This document shows, piece after piece, positions 30,725 to 36,281 of a stretch of 36,281 nucleotides of DNA. The first letter of the stretch is position 1, and each line of letters opens with the position of its first letter. This DNA is from Betaproteobacteria bacterium. Lineage in GTDB: Bacteria > Pseudomonadota > Gammaproteobacteria > Burkholderiales > SG8-41. The notes below the pieces were generated by a model. The model searched no databases, was not told the origin of the DNA, and saw nothing but the letters and a program-made list of their open reading frames with translations. Both the position numbers and the translations under genes were made by a program. The stretch spans positions 1 through 36,281 of the forward strand of contig JACQOI010000244.1 in assembly GCA_016202615.1 (NCBI GenBank), given 5' to 3'.

Positions 30725-32404
30725 TTACAAACGTTTGATTTCCCTCGTCACCGACTCCCCAACTCCCGTGATGTATGAGGACTTTCCTCCACCCTGCCCC
30801 CCCACGACAATAATCTGAATACGCTCAGGGCCGGCGGTCACAGGAAGCGGTAGGTCGTCAGGCGCGCTTTCATAGAGCCACTTCCAAGCCGGCCGCGCGC
30901 GATCACTGCCGGAGATACCGCCATGTTTCAAGTATCTCCAGGGAATCCGCGCATGAAAGTAAAGGTACTCCCTCACATCCGTCTTAGTCCACCCTTGGGC
31001 CCCGATGATCTTGACGTGATCGGGACATAACATGACCAGGGTGTCCCTGTTACGGCGGCCTTCCTTTATCCACTCCGTAGCTGAACCTGATCCGGCATCT
31101 GCTGCCGCACTGGCAAAAGTGTTCAGCAGATGCTCCGCTTTGTAACTCTTACTGTTGGCGATATCGCGTTGCGATTCCACCGGAAACGCCGTGACTGTAC
31201 TGGTATTCTTGCTGAAGCCTCGCTCAACATGCAAGGCTTCCCAGGGGCTTAGCTCTTCGTTCTCCGCCAGTACCATGCTGTACTTATTCGGCGAACCAAT
31301 GGTATCCATATCCAGTTTCCCGACATAGGCATGCCCTACGTTCATCAAGATGAGACGAAGCGCACGACCTATCACCGTGTTAGCGAAGGACTGAGCTCCC
31401 GGCCCCAGGGCAGCTTGACCGCAGTTGATTTTTAATTCCTTGGCTATGGGCCCATTTATTATCAGCATGGGTGTGTGGGGCCCGGTAGACATGGCGACTA
31501 TCCTCAGAACGAATTTGGGGTCCGATATAGCTTCTACTGCGGCAATCAATACCGGTAAATGCTCCGGCAGGCAGCCTGCCATAACCGCGTTGATAGCGAT
31601 TTTTTCCACCGTGGCTAACCCGTTCCCCGGCGCCAGCACACTGATAACTTCGTCGGGCTTTCTCTTGCTACGCTCTATCATTTGCCCAACTTTCTCCGCC
31701 ACCGCGGGGACAATGGGAAATCCATCACCCCAGCCACGTCCCAGAAAGAACTGGTTCATCTCCCCCCAGCATTCAAGGCGGTCCGTTCCCTGAAATACCA
31801 GCCTCTCCGTTTCCTTCTTGGCGGCCTCTTGCTTCTGAGGCTCTTCGAGCAGTCCCCGGATTATCGCGTCAATGTGCTCATCTATCATCTGATGCACATC
31901 TTCGGGAGAAAAATTCGTAAATCCATGTGGAAATGACAAGGTAGGGAGCAACGCGCTCTTATAGCCGAACGCTCTGCCGCTTATCTGAGCATCATGCAGG
32001 AATCGCTCCGCTGAAAGATTCACGGTTGGAATGCCATTCTTCTCAAACCAAACCATATCCTGGGCAAGCCAGGATGTGCACGACCCTCAGTCACCGCTCG
32101 TACCGATGACGGCATCGCATTTACTATCCAGAACTTCCTGAAGCGCCGCTGGATTGGTGGGGAACGGATATGAAAACCTTCTAAGCTCTATCCCCGGGTA
32201 ACGGTTCGCCAATAGTTCGGCTACCCGGTCAACCGCGAAATTGCCGCCCGGCTTCTTATTCCACCATAACGCAATCCTTTTGCCGGCGAGGTCTTTAAGC
32301 CGCGCGGCTGGCCGCACGCTGCCTTCCTCTATTTGAGCCACAGGGTTCATGACCTCCAAACTGGCAACACCCGTCCCGCCAACCGTGGAACCTTCAGTCT
32401 TCAT
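30725..32404 (-). CDS. UGSC-family selenoprotein, with in-frame TGA read as selenocysteine
   Basis: Reading minus from ATG 32404 (GGGAGG at 32416-32411 before it), the frame is open to TGA at 32089-32087. It continues GGG TCG TGC (G-S-C) with no other stop to the end at 30725: 559 residues with Sec at 106. The motif VIGTSGDUGSCTSW is that of the UGSC family, where other members have cysteine at U. The first half has RIALWWNKKPGGNF and DAVIGTSGD. The second half has GRGWGDGFPIVP, ATVEKIAINAVMAGCLPEHL, MLIINGPIA, GPGAQSFANTVIGRALRLIL and ALHVERGFSK, a domain often found next to UGSC domains. ATG 32056 lacks a ribosome site and falls just after the hairpin, so it is unlikely to start a separate protein. 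The molecular role is unknown; redox chemistry through U/C is an inference. Confidence 0.88.
32057..32089 (-). promoter_or_regulatory. UGA codon and candidate bacterial SECIS hairpin
   Basis: In the mRNA, UGA (32089-32087) is followed by 11 nt and then AUCCUGG (32075-32069), loop CUUGC (32068-32064) and CCAGGAU (32063-32057), a perfect 7-bp stem. The loop begins about 19 nt after the UGA, inside the 16-37 nt range given for bacterial SECIS elements. If the closing G-C pair opens, the first loop base is G, as in the usual consensus. SelB would bind here. The hairpin is entirely within coding sequence. Confidence 0.7.
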
Positions 32405-32528
32405 TGGATACCTCCCGCTTCATAGTGGACCTTGCTTTTTTAAACTAAACACCCGTGACAAGGAATGCGAGTTGCAGCGGTTATCTTCCGTTTCCGCTCA
32501 CGGGAATTTTGTGCAGCCGCTCCCAAAC

Positions 32529-33506
32529 TTATTTGGCAGTTTTCTTAATCTCTGCGTAAAGTTCGGCTATTTTCGCCGCTTCGACATTCCATAATTTCGC
32601 CATCCCTTCCCCGACCAGGGGATTAATCTCAGCGCCCATGGTTTCAATCCTGTCGACAAAGGTCTTGCTTCCCACAACCTCCTTCAGCACAGCTCTGAGC
32701 TTATCCACAACAGGCTTCGGGGTTTTCACTGGCGCCACGACACCTATCCATGAGGAGAATTCGGCATCGATCCCCAGTTCCTTGAGGGTAGAAAAATTGG
32801 GGGCGGCTCTCAGTCGCTTCGCTTGGATGACGGCAAGGGCCCTCAATTTCTTGCCCTGGATGAGAGGAAGTGCAACGGCAGGATAAGAGAAGGTGAAATC
32901 GACGTGTTTGCCCACGGCAGCCGTCACGGCAGGACCTCCGCCGCCAGAGGGGATATGGCGGAATTTCAATCCCGAGGCTCTCTCAAAAATTATTCCCGGC
33001 AGGTGAGTCGACCCATAGAGGCCGGCAGAACTGTAGGCCAACTGACCGGGTTTGGCCTTCGCATCGGCGATCAAGTCATCCAGGCTTTTGTAGGGCGAAT
33101 CCGCGGGAACGACGAGCAGTGGCCCTCCCCCCGAGAGGAGGCCGATAGTGACGAAATCACGCCGGGTGACGGGAGTCTTGCGGTCATTGGCAATTTGCCA
33201 CCCCATGTACAAAACCAGCTCTTTGGACATTACCAGCAGCGTATATCCGTCGGGCGTGGCCTGGGCGACTGCCGTTGCTCCCACCATCCCGGTGGCGCCG
33301 GATCTGTTGACCACGACGACCGGTTGTCCCAGGATCTTACCGGCAGTGTCGGCGAACGTCCGGGCCTGAGTGTCCGTGTTTCCTCCCGGTACCTGGCCGA
33401 CGGTCAGGTTGATGGGTTTCGTCGGGTAATCGGCCGCAAAAGAAGCACTCACGATGACCAGAGATAAGGCGGCAAGCAAGCTCAAACAAATGGTCCTCGT
33501 TTTCAT
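32529..33506 (-). CDS. tctC: TTT transporter periplasmic receptor of the tctBA operon
   Basis: The 325-residue product has a clear signal peptide (MKTRTICLSLLAALSLVIVS, cut near SFA) and starts ADYPTKPINLTVGQVPGGN. It is a divergent family member: the first ligand loop reads G-Q-V-P-G-G-N, and the second reads HIPSGGGGPAVT in place of H-V-P-Y-K-G. VVVVNRSGATGMVGA and TPDGYTLL are standard. It is the only receptor in the window next to TctA and TctB, so it is their likely partner. ATG 33506 has CAGGAGG before it. It lies 66 bp after tctA and 124 bp before the selenoprotein. Confidence 0.9.
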   Translation of the reverse strand: MKTRTICLSLLAALSLVIVSASFAADYPTKPINLTVGQVPGGNTDTQARTFADTAGKILGQPVVVVNRSGATGMVGATAVAQATPDGYTLLVMSKELVLYMGWQIANDRKTPVTRRDFVTIGLLSGGGPLLVVPADSPYKSLDDLIADAKAKPGQLAYSSAGLYGSTHLPGIIFERASGLKFRHIPSGGGGPAVTAAVGKHVDFTFSYPAVALPLIQGKKLRALAVIQAKRLRAAPNFSTLKELGIDAEFSSWIGVVAPVKTPKPVVDKLRAVLKEVVGSKTFVDRIETMGAEINPLVGEGMAKLWNVEAAKIAELYAEIKKTAK

Positions 33507-33572
33507 GGCTGTTTCCTCCTGTTATGAATTGTTCATGTTAATTTTCCGCGATGGGTGGGCCGGGCCTCTTCA

Positions 33573-35081
33573 TCATTCTTCTTCGAGGGCCTTCTCCCAG
33601 GCCTTCTTGGGTCTTGCGGCTCTGTAAATGTTCCAGATGAGCAACAGACAGGATACTACAATCAGCGTAAAGGCGATAGGGCTCTTAAAAAATATGACAA
33701 AAGATCCTGCACTCCGCATCAGTGACCACCGCAAGGCATTTTCGAGGGTGGGCCCGAGGAGCATGGCGAGGATGAAGGGAGCGATATCGAAATCGAGTTT
33801 CTTAAAGACGTAACCCATAACTCCGGAAACCAGAAGTATCCTCATCTCGACGGCGCTTTGGTTTACCGCATAGGTCCCGACCAGGCAGATCAGCAACATG
33901 AGGGGAAACAGGATACGGAAAGGGATCCTGAGCACATTGACGAAAATGCCGACAAGGGGAAGGTTCAGGATGAGGAGGATTACGTTGCCGATATACATGC
34001 TTGCGACCAGGCCCCAGAAGACCAGGGGCTGTTCCGTGATGAAAAGTGGCCCCGGGCGAACACCGTGGATCAGCAAGGCGATCATCATGACGGCCGTGGC
34101 TGGTCCTGTGGGGATACCCATCCCAAGAAACGGGATCATGGCACTCTGAGACGCTGCGTTGTTGGCGGTCTCGGGCCCCGCCACCCCTTCGATGCGCCCC
34201 GTGCCGAATTCTTCAGGCCTTTTTGCCAGACGCTTCTCAACCGCATAACTGACGAAACTCGACAGCACATGGGCGGAACCCGGCATGAGGCCGATGATGA
34301 AGCCAATGCCCGTTCCCCGGATGATGGGACCCAAAGAGGCACGGAGTTCTTCTCGAGTGGGCAAAAGTTCCCGAAGTTTGACCTTGTGGACGATTCGAAC
34401 CAGATTTTCTTCGGCCGAGTGGAGGACTTCCCCGATCCCAAAGGCCCCTATCGCCACGGGAAGGAGGCCGATGCCGTCGTAGAAGTCGTCGATACCATGG
34501 GTGAACCTCATGGTCCCGGTGAGAGGATCCATCCCGACCGTGCCGAGCAACAGGCCCAGAAAAATCATGGGCACGCTTTTGAAGAAGGAGCCTTTCCCCA
34601 AGGACCCCAGCATCGTGAAAGCGATCAGAAGCAGGGCAAACATCTCAGGCGGCCCAAACTTCGTCGCAAAACTGGCCAGGAAAGGGGCCAGGAACATGAG
34701 GGCCACGACGCCCAGCGTGCCGCCGATCCAGGAACCCCATGCAGCGATAAAAAGAGCGGCCCCCCCGCGTCCTTTTCGAGTCATCTGGTAGCCGTCAAGA
34801 CAGGTGACGACGGAAGCAGCTTCGCCAGGAATGTTCATAAGGATGGATGTGGTCGAACCGCCGTACATGGCCCCGTAGTAAATCCCGGCCAGCATGATGA
34901 TCGCACCGGTTGCATCCATACCAAAAGTAGCAGGGATGAGAAGGGTAATTCCGACGAGGGGCCCGATGCCGGGCAGAACCCCGACCATTGTTCCCCACAA
35001 AACTCCAATGAAGCAGAGATAGATGTTTCTAAAGGTCAGCGCGATTTGAAACCCGTCGATCAGATTGTTCAGAACGTCCAT
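33573..35081 (-). CDS. tctA: TTT transporter large membrane subunit TctA
   Basis: The 502-residue product is the channel-forming subunit of a tripartite tricarboxylate transporter, about the usual length. It has around twelve hydrophobic segments. Family marks are [23 protein letters not shown] (34-56), [20 protein letters not shown], the repeated-half motif [20 protein letters not shown], and [20 protein letters not shown] followed by [11 protein letters not shown]. It moves a carboxylate, delivered by TctC, across the inner membrane with a proton or sodium gradient. The start ATG 35081 follows GAGGAAC. It lies 43 bp after tctB. Confidence 0.95.
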   Translation of the reverse strand: MDVLNNLIDGFQIALTFRNIYLCFIGVLWGTMVGVLPGIGPLVGITLLIPATFGMDATGAIIMLAGIYYGAMYGGSTTSILMNIPGEAASVVTCLDGYQMTRKGRGGAALFIAAWGSWIGGTLGVVALMFLAPFLASFATKFGPPEMFALLLIAFTMLGSLGKGSFFKSVPMIFLGLLLGTVGMDPLTGTMRFTHGIDDFYDGIGLLPVAIGAFGIGEVLHSAEENLVRIVHKVKLRELLPTREELRASLGPIIRGTGIGFIIGLMPGSAHVLSSFVSYAVEKRLAKRPEEFGTGRIEGVAGPETANNAASQSAMIPFLGMGIPTGPATAVMMIALLIHGVRPGPLFITEQPLVFWGLVASMYIGNVILLILNLPLVGIFVNVLRIPFRILFPLMLLICLVGTYAVNQSAVEMRILLVSGVMGYVFKKLDFDIAPFILAMLLGPTLENALRWSLMRSAGSFVIFFKSPIAFTLIVVSCLLLIWNIYRAARPKKAWEKALEEE

Positions 35082-35124
35082 GGATGTTCCTCAGTTCCCG
35101 ATCTCAAACCTTTCCTCAAGGAGC

Positions 35125-35580
35125 TCAGAAAGGCAAAAAACCCTTTGGCAACGACGTGCTCAGCAGCTTTCCGAAAAAGAGCCAGCTTCCAGCCCCAAAG
35201 GCGATGGCAAGCCCAGCAGCAGTCCATAACCTGTATCGGCCCACCCAGAGAAAAAGGACAAAGAGATAGAGCATTGATGTCAACAGGTATCCCACGGGTT
35301 CAAGGGCAAGGATGAATACCGCCGTGAGCCCTACAATTTTGGCGGGCGTAACGAATTTCCGTGCGAACTCCCGCCAGCCAACGGTCTCCTTTTTCTCCCC
35401 CTTCGCCTTTCCACTGATGAACCACAAGATACCTGAAACGCAGAGCAGAATCGAAACGGCGAGAGGAAAAACGCCCGGGCCGGGCTCGTTCCATTGACCC
35501 AAAGGAAGCCCGATGGAAAAGACCAATCCATAAATTCCCGCTGCAAGAAAGATGAGACTTCCGCCACGTTCTTTGGTCAT
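35125..35580 (-). CDS. tctB: TTT transporter small membrane subunit TctB
   Basis: The 151-residue product has four hydrophobic segments, as expected for TctB: about 7-30 (LIFLAAGIYGLVFSIGLP), 38-56 (VFPLAVSILLCVSGILWFI), 83-115 and 120-140 (AAGLAIAFGAGSWLFFG). GPGVFPLAVS before the second helix is a family mark. The central part, VGWREFARKF, is hydrophilic. ATG 35580 has GGGAG five bases before it. It is the first gene of the operon. Confidence 0.9.
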   Translation of the reverse strand: MTKERGGSLIFLAAGIYGLVFSIGLPLGQWNEPGPGVFPLAVSILLCVSGILWFISGKAKGEKKETVGWREFARKFVTPAKIVGLTAVFILALEPVGYLLTSMLYLFVLFLWVGRYRLWTAAGLAIAFGAGSWLFFGKLLSTSLPKGFLPF

Positions 35581-35603
35581 AAAGACTCCCGAGGAAGGAT
35601 CGC

Positions 35604-35633
35604 ATTGTAAAACAATTCTATTGAATACGTGAA
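35604..35633 (-). promoter_or_regulatory. Candidate sigma-70 promoter of the tctBA-selenoprotein operon
   Basis: On the minus strand TTCACG (35633-35628) and TACAAT (35609-35604) are separated by 18 bp. The second differs from TATAAT at one base; the first is a fair -35 match. The site is 23 bp upstream of the tctB start. It is a pattern match only. Confidence 0.35.
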
Positions 35634-35925
35634 TCCGTAAGAGCTTCTCGCAAAGCTCCCCGCCTGAGAGGAATTAAGTGCCGAATGGGGTAGCAGATCT
35701 GTCCATCTCATGCTTCGCCCCCTTTTGGGAGCCCGGCTTACGACCGGACGGATTACGTGCTCTCAAAACGCGATGGCAAGCGCGTTGACTTTCCGCGCAA
35801 GTTAGCTTAGCGTACGTTTGATCGTGCGATCCTGCGCTTTCTATTGGAGCTAGGGACAACACGCAAATCCATCTCATAGCTCGCTGTACCACGTGACGGG
35901 CCAGTCGTTGCCAAAGGAGACGCCA
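35634..35925. other. Intergenic region between divergent genes, nothing recognised
   Basis: About 290 bp between the tctB promoter candidate and the next receptor. An 85-codon minus-strand frame at 35674-35931 has no homology that I recognise and runs into the next gene start. AAAGGAG at 35913-35919 is the ribosome site of the receptor at 35926. The right border of the AT-richer island probably falls here. Confidence 0.4.
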
Positions 35926-36281
35926 ATGCAAAACTCGCCATCATCGAAGTTGCAGTTGCTCGGACTGGTGCTCGCGTTCTGCGCGAGCGCGGCCGCCGCC
36001 CAGACCTATCCTACCAGGCAGGTGCGCATCGTGGTTCCGTTTGCCCCGGGCGGCGGAACCGACGTTGCTGCACGCGTTCTGGCGCAGAAACTGACCGAGC
36101 GCGTGGGGCAGTCTTTCATCGTTGACAACCGTCCTGGCGCAAGCGGCATCATCGGCACGGAAATCGTGGCGAAGTCCGCGCCGGATGGCTACACGCTGCT
36201 GGTCGGCTCGCAAACCGTCATGGCGGTGGTGCCGGCGATGTACGGCAAGCTCAACTACGATACGGTGCGCGACTTCGTGCC
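35926..36281 (+). CDS. TTT transporter periplasmic receptor, N-terminal part (cut by window end)
   Basis: Translation from ATG 35926 gives MQNSPSSKLQLLGLVLAFC, then a signal-cleavage region ASAAAA, then QTYPTRQVRIVVPFAPGGGT. FIVDNRPGASGIIGTEIVAK, APDGYTLLVGS and MYGKLNYDTVRDFV follow to the window edge, 118 codons with no stop. This is a regular Bug/TctC receptor. AAAGGAG lies seven bases before the start. Composition is again GC-rich like the first 27 kb. Confidence 0.92.
   Translation, partial: MQNSPSSKLQLLGLVLAFCASAAAAQTYPTRQVRIVVPFAPGGGTDVAARVLAQKLTERVGQSFIVDNRPGASGIIGTEIVAKSAPDGYTLLVGSQTVMAVVPAMYGKLNYDTVRDFV

Noticed and set aside
30725-32056. Separate gene starting at ATG 32056
   Set aside because: It has no ribosome site, starts right after a hairpin, and its frame joins the upstream frame through TGA within a U-G-S-C motif; treated as one selenoprotein gene.
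33858-35315. Plus-strand open frame (485 codons) opposite tctA and tctB
   Set aside because: Hydrophilic, rich in D, Q, H and G, with no motif; it mirrors the membrane-protein codons of tctA.
35674-35931. Minus-strand frame of 85 codons upstream of tctB
   Set aside because: No recognisable family, and it runs over the ribosome site and start of the receptor at 35926.
1-36281. CRISPR array, tRNA or rRNA genes
   Set aside because: No regularly spaced repeat series and no cloverleaf or rRNA-like stretch was seen; the repeats present are dispersed palindromes.

Overview
The window looks like accessory chromosome of a betaproteobacterium, probably Burkholderiales. It carries eight or nine tripartite tricarboxylate transporter (TTT, Bug/TctC-type) periplasmic receptors mixed with CoA-transferase, MaoC, MmgE/PrpD, FAH, SDR and flavoprotein genes, mostly GC-rich with good Shine-Dalgarno sites. 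This assignment rests on gene content only.

Layout. 1-3064: a family-3 solute-binding protein gene between two palindromic repeats, then a minus-strand CaiB/BaiF CoA-transferase, a MaoC-like protein and the stub of an acyl-CoA dehydrogenase. 3065-8829: AT-richer DNA with a luciferase-like monooxygenase, a TTT receptor, an MmgE/PrpD protein and a CapA-like protein. 9095-12060: TTT receptor, alpha/beta hydrolase, then decayed DNA with an MFS-like fragment and a left-truncated IS1-family transposase. 12205-17636: Rossmann protein, FAD reductase, FAH-family hydrolase and two convergent TTT receptors. 17859-27465: CMD protein, TcuA-like flavoprotein, two SDRs with altered active sites, MmgE/PrpD, NAD-epimerase and three TTT receptors. 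27540-35640: a compositionally different island. It starts beside an IS91-like transposase remnant and a PEP-mutase/isocitrate-lyase-family gene. A six-gene minus-strand run follows, in transcription order tctB, tctA, tctC, a UGSC-family selenoprotein, an NAD-epimerase and a 3-hydroxyacyl-CoA dehydrogenase. 35926-end: the start of another TTT receptor, cut by the window edge.

The most striking item is the UGSC protein. Two apparent reading frames (32404-32087 and 32056-30725) are one 559-residue frame interrupted only by an in-frame TGA. That TGA sits in the motif U-G-S-C and is followed 11 nt later by a 7-bp stem-loop placed as a bacterial SECIS element should be. Simple gene calling would split this gene in two.

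The second is a family of palindromic repeats (hairpins at 1-13, 151-187, 1198-1236, 14491-14524, 20909-20942, 20980-21018). Two stem types differ by compensated changes, share loop and flank sequence, and occur as inverted doublets. One copy supplies the last codons and stop of the CoA-transferase. A second, unrelated repeat lies upstream of the TcuA-like gene and of a TTT receptor. Only one TctAB membrane pair is visible for all the receptors, so most must work with TctAB encoded elsewhere or do something else, such as sensing.
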